DNA of 64,000 nt from Aotearoamyces nothofagi (taxonomy: Eukaryota > Ascomycota > Leotiomycetes > Leotiales > Tympanidaceae): contig JADDTR010000037.1 of NCBI GenBank assembly GCA_015345905.1, positions 87,880 through 151,879 of the forward strand. Reading direction: 5' to 3'. Of this stretch, positions 45,173-55,691 are shown piece after piece (positions within the stretch are counted from its first letter, which is position 1; each line of letters opens with the position of its first letter). The notes below the pieces were generated by a model. It had not been told where the DNA came from, made no database searches, and saw only the letters and a program-made list of their open reading frames with translations. Both the position numbers and the translations under genes were made by a program.

Positions 45173-46538
45173 GTCCTGCGAACCCGACGCGGTGGATGCT
45201 CCGGTGGTGGAATCTTGTTCTCCTGTATATATTCGCTCTGATCCCGGCTGTATAGCTGCTGATATACCTATATCCTGTAAATAATATCCTCTCTCAACCT
45301 CTGATATCCCCAGGAACATCACTGCCACTACCCCATGCGACGTCCCCATCCCCTCATGCACACGCCATCTCAATACCCAGGCTAGCCTGCAGGGTCTTGT
45401 CATCGTAGTTGATCTCCTATATTCATCCCCTACACCGCACCCCTCGAACGAAGAAGTCGGTTGTCGAGTCGGGTTCTGAGAATATCATACCCGGTGCAGG
45501 TACGTGCTTGTACCCGTACAGGACTCGGACATCCATCCACGTAGTGTTCCATGGTCAGCTCCTGGACTGTTTCTTGTGACCGTAGATGACTGGGTAGACG
45601 TTTGAGGAAGTCGTCGACGCGCCCAAATTCACCGCCTCGCCTTGTCTCTCCTGGATATGGCTATATCCTCCATCTACTATATATCTTCCATCTTCTACCT
45701 ACTATACACCCCTCCTCCACCCTCCTTACCTCCTCCCCTAGCCTACCACACCAAGTCTACAAGTACACTACCAGAACCGCAGCTCTTCTCTTTTCTTCTT
45801 CACCAAATTTCCCAGTTCGAATACAAAATAGCACACGACGGCATACCATCTGCCCCCTTCGCCGACTACCGCCGTCTCGAGAGTCTTCTCGGCGCCGCTC
45901 ACTGCGTCCGTCGCCGTCCCCTCTTACCAGGACCGTGCTGGCAGATATCACAACCCGCCGCACCCAAGCTATACAGCACACGTCGCCTCGCGCGACGTGC
46001 CTCGCTTCATGTCCAAACGCTTGGCGCGACGTCTTCTCCCAGCTTCGGTACCTACTGTGCCGATAGTCGGCGTGGCGAGCAGCCTTCCGGACCCTGTATA
46101 GCTTGTGTATTGGTATATATTGGAGGGTATGCATTGGAGGGTATACAGTGCTTCCACATACATATCGGGGGTATACAGTGCTTCCGGCCCTCTTGTTCTA
46201 CAGAGTCTATAGTCGTCGAGACCTCAAGTCGTAACCAAGCTGGGCGCTACGATAACACGCAAGCAGGGAACAGCATCATGAGCACCATCGTAAGTATATT
46301 TCTGCTATCATGATGTGGATGGCACGAGCAAGGAATAGGAGCAAAATTCGCAGATATGCTCTCGAGACACGCGAGGATTAGATGCTGGATCCGCCGTTCT
46401 GTTTCCGGTAAATGCACCCCGCAGTCTGCGCCCTGCCCACGCATCCCACCAGCCCAGTCCAGACAGCGACAAGGCAAGTAGCCGCCTATTTCTCAACAAT
46501 CAGCCACCCCCCCTCCCCCCCCTTCCCCAAGAGCCGCC
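45173..46538. other. Convergent 3' region, no convincing gene
   Basis: Pyrimidine-rich open frames at 45.6-46.3 kb have no domain. A GGGTATACAGTGCTTCC unit occurs twice near 46.14-46.19 kb. C-rich runs lie at 46.50-46.56 kb next to the DyP stop. Confidence 0.45.
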
Positions 46539-48283
46539 TCAGAGCTCTCCCCCTCCCCCCTTGGTCTTTAGCGAGAACCTGGCCGCCAGCGCCGCGATCG
46601 AGGGCGAGAAGAAGTACTCCCCGCCGCGCGAGACCACCCACTCGACCGGCAGCGACAGCCGGCCCAGCGGGTCGCTGCCGCCCCTGATGTCCAGCGCGCG
46701 CGCGCCGCCGCCGACCGCCTGGCCGATGATGGCGTCGAAGCCCGGCCCGTGCGTGGCGTCGAAGCCGGGCTTGGGCGCGCCGGGCTTGAAGAGGAAGGGG
46801 AAGGCCGCGTTGTTGGCCCAGTCTGGACGGGTGTCTCGGTCAGCCTGGGATCGGCTCCGGCGCGGGGATCGGCTCGTCGCGCTTTGATAGAGAGGGGGGG
46901 AGGAGAGAGACTTACTTTTCTGGATGAACTGGAAGCCGTTTGTGAGGCTGCTCTGGTACGACTTGAACAGCAGGCCGCGGTCGTGCGTCGTCCCGCTCTT
47001 CTTCTCCTCGGCGGTGACCTCGGGGCCGAACGCGATGCCGCGGCGGATGATGCGCTGCTTCTCCGTGGATGCCAGGTCGGAGCGCGGATTGGTCTTGCGC
47101 GTGTGGGCTGCGAAGGGGCACCTGTCTTGCGAGAAGGGGTCGTAGCGGAAATCGTCGTTTCGGCGCACGTCGCCGCCGAGGTCCTCGTCATCTCGCAGAG
47201 GAGTGATGTCGATTGGTGCGCCTGCGTTATATTAGACCTGCTCTGCTATGCTTGGATGCAGGATGGGGGAGGGGGGAGGGGGGAGTACCGCTCTTCCAGC
47301 GCCCGATCAGACGAGAACCGATGAAATCGTCCGGGGCCCCTGGGGGACGGTTCGCCTCTTCAAAGGCGTCGAGCTCGGGTACGAGCTGGGAGAGGTAGCG
47401 GAAGGCGAGGAAGCTTCCGTCGAGCGCCCAGGCCGGACGAGGGTTGGGCGTTCCGTCTGCTGCGGCATCGCCTTCGCGGCCGAGGAGGATTACGCCTTGA
47501 TGGACTGTCTCCTGGCCGGGGTGGGGATGGGTGTCGACGTCGAAGACGGCTGGCTGAGCGACGCCGTCGAGGTAGCCAAAGCTGTGCAAAGATCAGCCAT
47601 GCAGGTGTATATAGAAAAAGGTATAACAAACTGCTCGTGACCCGCTTCCTTTCCAGGCCGAATCTTCCCATCAGCACGTTTCACCTCCTTGATAGTAGAT
47701 CCTAGAATCTTCTTGACTTCGGCCAGCTTTGCTTCCACTGTTGCCTGGGAGTCGCCGGCGATGAAGATGAGGAGATCGATCTCTTGCTTGAATTCTGGGT
47801 GCCATGTCGACGTCTGATCGTTGAGATTTCCAACATCGCTGAGCATGCCACCTTCAAAAGGGGCGTCGCCAATCTTCTCGGTGATTCCAAGCTAAGTATC
47901 GAGAGCAGAGTTGGCTCTCTTCCTATGTCGAACAGGTAAAGGGGTAGTACTAACCTTTGTCAGCGCCTTTTGCGAGAAGCCTATGTTAACTCCGCATAGC
48001 TTCAGGAGAGTATGCTTCTCAGCTGAGTGTCGCTTATGGTAGGCTATCCTCTCCCGATCCTTCTTGATCTGGGCAGTAGTGGTAACCAGTGGCACGAGAT
48101 CACCGAGCTTAGCACGGAACTGGTCGGCTTGTCCATCGGCAATCTGGAGAAACCAGTAGGTTTCGAACTTCTTGGGGAGGCCGGACCTGTTGGTGATGAG
48201 AGTGGTGGAGTGGGAGCAGGTTGGAGGCCTTACAGGATATCACCCTGCACGTTCTCGAGATCGAGAGGAGCAGGTGTAGACAT
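46539..48283 (-). CDS. DyP-type heme peroxidase, 474 aa, 6 exons
   Basis: Dye-decolorizing peroxidase, which oxidises phenolics, dyes or lignin-like compounds with hydrogen peroxide. Exons: 48283-48234, 48186-47955, 47891-47632, 47581-47289, 47221-46916, 46822-46539, summing to 475 codons. The N-terminal motif LENVQGDILSGLPKKFE is typical of fungal DyPs. The distal motif GxxDG is G183-Y-L-D186-G187 in FGYLDGVAQP, followed by VFDVDTHPHPGQ and HQGVILLGREGD. The proximal heme ligand is His318 in RCPFAAHTRKTNPRSD, with the distal Arg in QRIIRRGIAFG. The C-terminal FQFIQKNWANN, GPGFDAIIGQ and YFFSPSIAALA blocks complete the fold. No signal peptide is seen, so export is unclear. Splicing at 47632/47581 was chosen because it restores HFGYLDG. 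Confidence 0.94.
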
Positions 48284-49280
48284 GTTGATATGGGAATGCT
48301 GCACAGGTTGATGTGCTGAGACTGTTCGAGGGAAGCTTGGATCGAGAGATGGTTGAAACTGAGGATTCACCTGACGTCTTATACCTACCAGCAGGGCAAG
48401 TGTATAGGGTATCGAAGATTCAGCTTTCAGCTGCCCAGACAAGGCTGATATAAGCCCACAAAGCCATCATCAGGCATCTCCATCAATTCATATACCAAGT
48501 CCCCAAATCTCAACCGACCCATTCGTCGGATCCCTTTGCCATGCTCCGCATACCTTATACGAGTCCCAACCCACCACCGCCATAAGCCCAATAGTCAGTC
48601 CCACAAGTCGCCCAGGAAGCAACCCCGCCCGCGGCATACCACAGCCCTTCCCAGACCGTCCACGCAGAAGCGGTGTTGTAATCCCAATCGCCTGGGTGGC
48701 CAGGAGCGCCATCGTGGCTTTCTTGGCACCGAGCAGGAAGCCATGGCAGCTGAGGTGAGATACGACCTCGCGCCTCGAGCCCGCGCGCGGCGGCGGGCCA
48801 GAAGGCGTGTCTGCTGGAACCTCTCGAGCGATCCCGCACCTGCTGCCGTGCGAGCGGCTTCTGCAGCATCGCGAGAGGCGGCCCGGCGGCCTGTGAGGGG
48901 CGCGAAGAAGGGGGCTTTGGCGGGCGATGATGGCGGGCCAGGAGCCGGCCGGCTGCGCGGTTGGGGTGTGTTGTGGACGCTGGCGGCAGCGGCTTCTGGG
49001 GCCGCGGCAGCTGCTCGAGACGGGCTCTTCTTGTCTTGCAGTGGACGTTGCTCATCTCTGCTCCAGATGCACGCGGGGTCGTGAGAGGAGTCGCTACATC
49101 TCGAGATCGCGCGGAAGACATGCAGAAAAGGCCATGCATGTCCCGATATCTCAAGCGACAGGAGACGATATATAAAGCTGAAGTTAGAACTGTTTGTCTT
49201 TAGATGTTGCATTCTTAGATATCTGAAAGCCCTCCTTCCAGGCCTGCCATTTCGCGGCGCCTGATCCTTGAGGCCACGGC
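48284..49280. other. DyP upstream region with a doubtful small gene
   Basis: The first 200 bp are the DyP promoter and leader. The rest contains three overlapping minus-strand open frames, described in the next entry, and no recognised domain. Confidence 0.4.
48488..49154 (-). CDS. Possible small membrane protein, exon structure unresolved
   Basis: Three minus-strand frames are open together over GC-rich sequence. The most protein-like is the 3' part ending at 48488, which contains GFLLGAKKATMALLATQAIG and LLPGRLVGLTIGLMAVVGWD (membrane-like), then KVCGAWQRDPTNGSVEIWG. Its upstream exon or start could lie in another frame near 48.8-49.15 kb, where Arg/Pro-rich peptides occur. I do not recognise the family. 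Confidence 0.3.
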
Positions 49281-49281
49281 G

Positions 49282-49346
49282 GTCTCGATTTGCCTATACC
49301 TGTATTTCGGTATTTTAGCGAAATACAGGTGTATGAAAATCGAGAC
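49282..49346. repeat. 28-bp imperfect inverted repeat (hairpin) beside AT-rich block 2
   Basis: Arms 49282-49309 and 49319-49346 are near-perfect reverse complements: GTCTCGATTT at the outer ends and CCTGTATTTCG at the inner ends, with three mismatches between. The loop is 9 bp (GTATTTTAG). It sits about 40 bp before the AT-rich relic begins. Confidence 0.8.
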
Positions 49347-49384
49347 ATAGATAGAAGTGACCTGCTGGTCCTCATGCTGGCGAG

Positions 49385-51480
49385 AAGACAGATATGATAT
49401 TATAATTAGGTGGACTCATTATAGATAATATATTTTACAAGCAAGCTGTCTATAACTATAAGCAGACTGTACAAAAATTGTATAAGTAGTACTCTTAAAC
49501 AATAAGCTAGAATACTACTATTAAACTGAATTAGTAATCTCTTTTTAAAAGAGTAGAATAATTCTTACTATCTAAGTAATTAAATAAGACTATAGTTGAA
49601 GTATTTAAAATATAGCTAGCTTATATAATATTCTATAGAAAATATTATACAATCAACTTTATAGAATATTTTTATAATATAATAGCTTATTCAATTTATA
49701 AAAACTAATTCTATATAAAGAGATAACTAATCTTCTATTTACTAAATATAATATATTATCAATTGATTAAAACTAGACTTTTAACTTTATCAAATATTAT
49801 ATAAAATTTAAAATCAAGTTTAGTTAAAAATATAATTATAAAAATTTCAATATAAAGATCTAGAAATTATTAAAAGATAGTTCTAGTTTATATAGAATAC
49901 TATTAATAAAATTAGATTTATTATAAAAGTAGTTATTACTATTAAAATAGTTATTAATTTAGAGAGAAAAAATTATCTAAAGACTATATAATCTAGAAAT
50001 AGAAAATAGATCTCTATTATTTAAGAAATTAATTTATATAGATAGATAGTTCTATCTTTTATTATTTTTAAAATATATATTTATTTTATAGTTTAATATA
50101 AAGACTTTAGTCTTCTATTTAACTAGATAAATATTTCAAATTAAAATAGATAGATAATAAATAAAATTAAACTTGAATAGATTTAATACTTTAATTACTT
50201 TATAAAAGATTGTATAATATAAATATATTATCTTCTAATTTTAAATAGATATAAAAGCTATCTTTTAATCTAATTCTAAAAGTTCTATAAATAGAAAGAA
50301 ATTATTACTTTCTATATACTATTATATTTATTTTATATCTTTTAGCTATTTAATATTAGATATTTTAGTCTATTTTATAAAAAAAAAATAGATTAAAAAT
50401 CTAATCTAGTTTAGAATCAATTATCTTATAAAGCTTGAATTCTTTCCAGCTTTTTAATATACTTTCAAATCTACTTTTACCAAATAAAATAACAAGAGTA
50501 GATTCTAAGTTATAAATTTAGTATTCTATAATCTAGAAAATATCTTTACTTATCTTGATTTTAAACTAAGAACTTCAATATCTAATTTAATAAAAAGTCT
50601 AAACTAGACTTTTGAAATATTTTAGAATCTAAAAGAAATAGATTTTTAATCTATTTATTTTAAAAATCAATTAAGATAGTTTTCTTAACTTAATTAATAA
50701 TACTTTTAATCAATTAATTAAAAGAGTTTAATTTATAATATATTTAACAATACTTTTAATCAATCAATCCAAAGAGTTCAATTTATAATATATTTAACTA
50801 TACTTTTAAAAACAGAAGTTAAAACTTTTTAAAAAATAAACTAGATTAAAAAATAGAAGTAGAAATAAAATAATATTTAGAGAGAGAGAGAGTCTAACTA
50901 TTTATATAGAAGAAGAAATATTATAAAATATTACTATTCAAGCTAAAATCTATTAAAAGAATATAAGAACTATTATAATTTATAAAGTAAAGATATTATA
51001 GTTTATATAATAATTTCAGATATTAAAAATCTATTAATAGTTTACAATAGTTATTATTTCTAGAATTAAAGTTTATATTTCTTAGAATATAGCTACTTCT
51101 ATAAGTTTTAAACAGTCTATTTATATAAACAGTTTATTTATAAGATATATATTATATTTCTATTATTTCTATTAACAAATCTATTAAGCTAAGTAAAATA
51201 TCAACTTTATCTTCTATAGAAGTTAAATTCTAGATTAAAGAATCTATTGATATCTTTCTATCTTTCTCTCTCTTTAAATCCTAATATTCTAAATCTCTAT
51301 TTTTGATTCTCTATATATAGTAATTCTATTATTTCTATCAATAACTTTACTAAGTTAAGTAAAATATCAAATATTATCTCTATATCTATCTCTATCTCTA
51401 TATCTATCTCTATCTCTATCTCTATCTCTATCTCTATCTCTATATCCAAACCCCTTACAAAACCCCCTCTCTCTCTGCTT
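49385..51480. repeat. AT-rich relic block 2, ending in a CTCTAT microsatellite
   Basis: About 2.1 kb of very AT-rich sequence with stops in all frames. The first 500 bp align by eye with AT-rich block 1 at 19.76-20.48 kb, with an internal segment of about 270 bp missing here. The right end is a CTCTAT/CTATAT microsatellite (about 51.37-51.45 kb), in mirror to the microsatellite that opens block 1. RIP is the likely cause of the composition. Confidence 0.75.
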
Positions 51481-51493
51481 ATTATCTCTATCT

Positions 51494-52392
51494 CTATTCT
51501 ATCCCACTTCCTATCCCCATCCTCATCCCCATCCCCATCCCCATCCCTATCTCTATCCCCATCCCTCCTCCGCCCTCCGCTCCCCTACCGCCTCCATTCT
51601 CCAGCCCACACGAACCCCCAGGCCGCGCAACGGATCTACGTGTCGGCAGGCGCCTTACCTCGCCGCGCCTCGCACTTCGCGCCTCGCACTTCGCGCCTCG
51701 CACTTCACGTGTCGGCCTGTCGGCTTGCAAAATACATCTTATACCTCACATCTGCTGGCTGCAAAACACATTATATATCCTACATCCCACATCCCACATC
51801 CCACACCTCAAATCTCACACCTCACATCACACATCTCACATCTCACTCCACGATTCCACAATCTCACGACACCACAATCTCACGACGGCCAAGGGAGGAG
51901 GGGGGAGGAGGTGAGAGGGACTAGCGATAAGAATTAAGCCTTCCGCCCTGTGACATCTACCCTATAACATCCACCCTATAACATCTGCCATCCCATCCCA
52001 AGCCAAGCCATCCCAGGCCAATTGATAAAACGACAACGGATCTAGATCATCTAATGAATCGCAGAGAGAGAGAAGGAGAGAGAGAAAGAAAAAATACAGA
52101 AAAACAGGGTAAAAATATACAGGATCCAATCTTTTGCCTTCGTTTCTCTCTTCCCCTTGCACTCGTAGATCCGATCCAATCCGCATCACACACACAGACA
52201 CACACCGTGACATATCCATCACCCGTCGATAACACGGCAGAGAGAACGACGATGCCTCGCGCGTGCAGGCCGTCTCTCCGTCTAAGCCAGCGCAGCGAAC
52301 CATCACACACACACCGTGACATATCCATCACCCGTCGACAACACGGCAGAGAGAGAACGACGATGCCTCGCACGTGCAGGCCGTCTCTCCGT
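51494..52392. repeat. Spacer with short tandem repeats and a duplicated 3' end
   Basis: CCCCAT-type units at about 51.51-51.56 kb, three TCGCGCCTCGCACT-type units at about 51.66-51.71 kb and (CA)TCCCACA/TCTCACA units at about 51.78-51.87 kb. It then merges into the roughly 97-bp direct repeat listed separately. No gene seen. Confidence 0.6.
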
Positions 52393-52411
52393 CTAAGCCA
52401 GCGTAGCGAAC
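52205..52411. repeat. About 97-bp direct repeat copying the 3' end of the GPI-protein gene
   Basis: Copy 1 at 52205-52300 and copy 2 at 52314-52411, period 109 bp, differ by about five positions. Copy 2 includes the last six codons and stop of the neighbouring gene (TCTAAGCCAGCGTAGCGAAC). Copy 1 is a duplicate of that segment in the 3' flank. Confidence 0.85.
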
Positions 52412-53144
52412 AGTCCCAGCAGGCCAGCCAGCAGGCCGGCCGCGCCGGCCGACAGAACAGTCGCGGCGCTCGAGGCGCTGGCGCTGGCCGAGCTTCCAGT
52501 CGCGCTGGCCGTTCCGCTGGCCGAGCCAGAGCCGGAGCCGGACGCCGATGCTGTGGTGGAGGACCCAGACGTGGCAGCCGCGGATCCCGTGCTTGCTGCA
52601 GCTGTGCTGGCCGCGGATCCGGATGCTGCGCTCGTCTTGGAGGCGCTGGCGCTGGAGCCGGACGCGGCGGCAGAGGCGGAGGCGGAGGCGGAGGCGGAAG
52701 AGGAAGATGAGGCGGTCAGGGTGAACTGGTTGCTCTCGGCGAGGATGCCCGTGTTGTCGGTGTCGGTGCTGACAAAGTCGATGCGGAAGCCGTCGCCCGA
52801 GTAGTCGCTCAGGTCGCTGGCCTCGATGGTGTAGGAGAGGGCGCTGGTGGAGACCTTGTCGAAGCTCTTGGACACGGTGGGGTAGACGGCGTTGTTGGTG
52901 AGCTCGACGGTGAAGGACGACGGGTCCGTGTCGACGGTGGTCCAGGTAATGGTCAGGTCGTCGCCGTTTGAGTGGGAGGAGTCGGATGCCGGGGAGGTGA
53001 TGTTGATTGCTGGTGCCAGGTTAGCATTGGCGGTTTTGGGAAGTGTACATGTGCTATTTCCTGCCCAGAGCTCGGTTGCAGAGGCTGTTACGTACCGAGT
53101 GCTGAAGCTGCGAAAGCCAGGACCGTAGGGATCGTGAAACGCAT
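52393..53144 (-). CDS. Kre9/Knh1-domain, Ser/Ala-rich GPI-anchored cell-surface protein, 221 aa, 2 exons
   Basis: Predicted cell-wall or plasma-membrane surface protein. Exons are 53144-53096 and 53009-52393, separated by an 86-bp intron (GTACGT...CCAG, branch TGCTAAC). Together they make 222 codons. Residues 1-17 (MRFTIPTVLAFAASALG) are a signal peptide. Residues about 18-105 form the Kre9/Knh1-like N-terminal beta domain (AINITSPASDSSHSNGDDLT, ITWTTVDTDPSSFTVELTN, YTIEASDLSDYSGDGFRIDF, ILAESNQFTLT). A Ser/Ala/Thr/Gly stretch of about 90 residues follows, suited to O-glycosylation. A hydrophobic C-terminus (AGLLAGLLGLFATLA) follows small residues, as for a GPI signal. Ligand or glucan binding is not established for this group. 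Confidence 0.9.
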
Positions 53145-54760
53145 CTTCGCTGCTGAATATCTATTCCGTACCTGTCAAAGACGAGCGAGCGGTGGGAGAA
53201 GAAACGAGTGTATGGCTGTAGAGAGATGTGCTTCGAAAAGAAGGTACAAGAAGTACAGCGAGAGGGGAAAAACAGCGACAACGACAGTGGTAGGAGTTCT
53301 TCGAGAGGAGCGACAGAGAGGCAGAAGATGCAAGAAATGGTAGAGACGGAGATTTAAATACCAGCTGCAACATCCCCTAGCCAAGCCTGCCCACGCCGCC
53401 CACGACCCGTACCAAGCACGCAAAAGGTCGCGCGATGCCATCTTTCCCTTCCACGCAGCCAACCCATGGCCCTCCGGCCGTATCGCGTGTCTCTGCAATA
53501 TCCATGTCGAAAGTTCGTATTTGCGAGAGCGTAATTTGAGCCTGTGCCTGCGTCTCAGGGGTTGGGGGCCGCCTCGGCCGGCTTTGATGGGGTTGGATGT
53601 GGATGGGCGGGGGGCGAGGGTTTGCTTTTTGCTCTCGCGAGCCGGGGGGCTGCTGGCTTGGCCTTATCAAATAAGCTTACTCGGGACCTTATTGTGAGGG
53701 AGGGACGCCGGCCATGACTAAGGGAGGTCGAGGGCTGTAGCAGGCTCCGTACAGAATTAGCTTTGTGGATGTAAATGAAGATGGAGGTGTAGATGGAGAT
53801 GTGTTGGAAAACCTTCGTCGCGAGGTTACTCACCGCAAGCAATGCGATTCCATTCCATGCCATGCCATCGCATCGCATCCCACCACTTTCCGCCTTTGCA
53901 GAGGTGCCCGATGCTTGTTTTGGCGGCAGCAAAAATAGGAGAAGCCCACCTTTCCGCCCCAAAGCGGATATGCACCACAGCCAGGGACCCCAGGCGCGTT
54001 ACAGATAGGGACTCGGACTGCCGGGGTGGTGAGGATGTCGCTCAATTGCACCATCCACGTCTGTTCGTACTGTGAGTCCAGTAAGGGCCGTATATGCCCA
54101 GTCCACGCTCCCATACGGGCCATCCGAAGCATCAATGTATCGCACCGCAGCACCGTCGGCACTGGAAGCGCAGTCGTATCGTAGAGCTCCGTACGGATAG
54201 ATCGTCCGCAGCCCATCCGCCGATGTGGAGAGACGACCGGAATAGATTCTTGGCGGGAGGCGTGGCAAGACATCGTCCGTGGCCATGTACATGTGCTGTA
54301 GGGGAGGATATCGTGTTCCTGGACATCATCACTGCGTCCATCAGGTACATCTGCCCATCTATCCAAGCCGCCGTGCAGTGCAAGTGCAGTACAGTGCACA
54401 TTGTTGCCCGTCTCCGCTTCTCGTCGTCAGCAGCTTTAGCTGGACTGACTTGCCTTGGTTGCAGCCTTTTCTTTTCTTTTCTTTCCTTTTCTTTTCTTTT
54501 TTTTCCCACCAAGTCCTTCTCCGCCAAGTCCTTCTCGTTCCTTTCACTGTACACAGTGTACAGTAGTGGTAAGACTCCAATCCCCAAGATTTAGCGAAGG
54601 GACGGGTGCCGCCGATACCACTAAAATTGCAAACCGGACGCGCTAGACTGCTGGCCGGCTCCTCCTACAATCGCATCGAGCGCGACTCTGCAAAGCAGGT
54701 ACAGTACAGCACAGTACTGTGAAGCCCAGGAAATTTCCATGCCTCAGGCACATGTATGAT
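53145..54760. other. GPI-gene promoter and spacer, no gene seen
   Basis: TATTTAAAT on the minus strand near 53354-53362 could serve the GPI gene. A CTTTT-rich pyrimidine run lies at about 54.46-54.50 kb, and ACAGTACAGCACAGTACTGT-like palindromic tracts at about 54.70 kb. Open frames here are short or low complexity. Confidence 0.5.
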
Positions 54761-54769
54761 TAGTCATTT

Positions 54770-55691
54770 GTTATTAAGCGAGTGGCCATAAAACCACTCG
54801 TGAGGGGTTAGCTTTAAACATCATCTTGCCACCTCCGAATATACTCTCTTCTTATAGTAACCTATACAGGGAGAGGTATTCCGGCAATTGATCACTTCTG
54901 TTCTCTTGAGTTTCTTGATTCTTAACTCTTCCTATTCTGACAAGCTGACCGCTACTTACAGCAGTCCTCTGGCAGCGAAGCCATCGAGATTTAGATCCTA
55001 CAACGATATATTTACATCGACCCTACCTTCTCCTACCTCAATCAGTCTTATCAAAGTATCCAGGAGAGCTAGTACTATATACAGCCCTCACTAGAACCAG
55101 ATCAGATTCCCGCTTATAATCATATACTCCAGCTTATAAAAGCCGTCGAGTTCTCTACATCCCGACATACCTAACCCTGCACTTTCTGTTCCGGAGTAAG
55201 AACTAGGACTGTATACTTACATGTCTGCTCTTTCCAGTCCAAGGAAGAGACAGTTACAGGTTCCTGAACAACCTGTTCCTTCCCTGTCCAGAAGCTACTC
55301 TACAGCTTTCTACCCTTCGAGATCAATTACACACTCTCCAATCCTCGATTCACCTCAATCAGGCAGTTACAAAGCCGTTAGATAGTATTCTATCGGCTCA
55401 GACATTCTTGCTGAGTTTGTAGAGCTTACCGTCTCTTAATCTACAGCAGCTACTACTATTACTCTAATCGGTCGACCATTGGCACCTCTCTTGTTAACAA
55501 GGGATAGCAACCTGTCTCTATCTTCGTCCCTATCTCTATCTCTATTCTATTGAAACATTCATCCGACAGGATACTCAGTTGGTCCAGAAGCATTTGCTAA
55601 CGTTCTATTCAACTCTACAAGCCTACTTTTCAGCTCTCAAGAGTCTATACCAGACCAATCTACATTTAACATCGATTCCAACAGCATCGAG
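54770..55691 (+). mobile_element. Probable 5' LTR/leader of the Ty3/gypsy element
   Basis: AT-shifted sequence between ordinary DNA and the gag-like region. A small hairpin with CGAGTGG/CCACTCG arms occurs near 54779-54801. No second LTR copy is available for comparison, so the LTR edges and primer-binding site are not defined. Confidence 0.4.

Noticed and set aside
46568-47324. Long frames on both strands over the DyP gene
   Set aside because: High-GC third positions keep other frames open. The DyP frame alone matches a family and splices cleanly.
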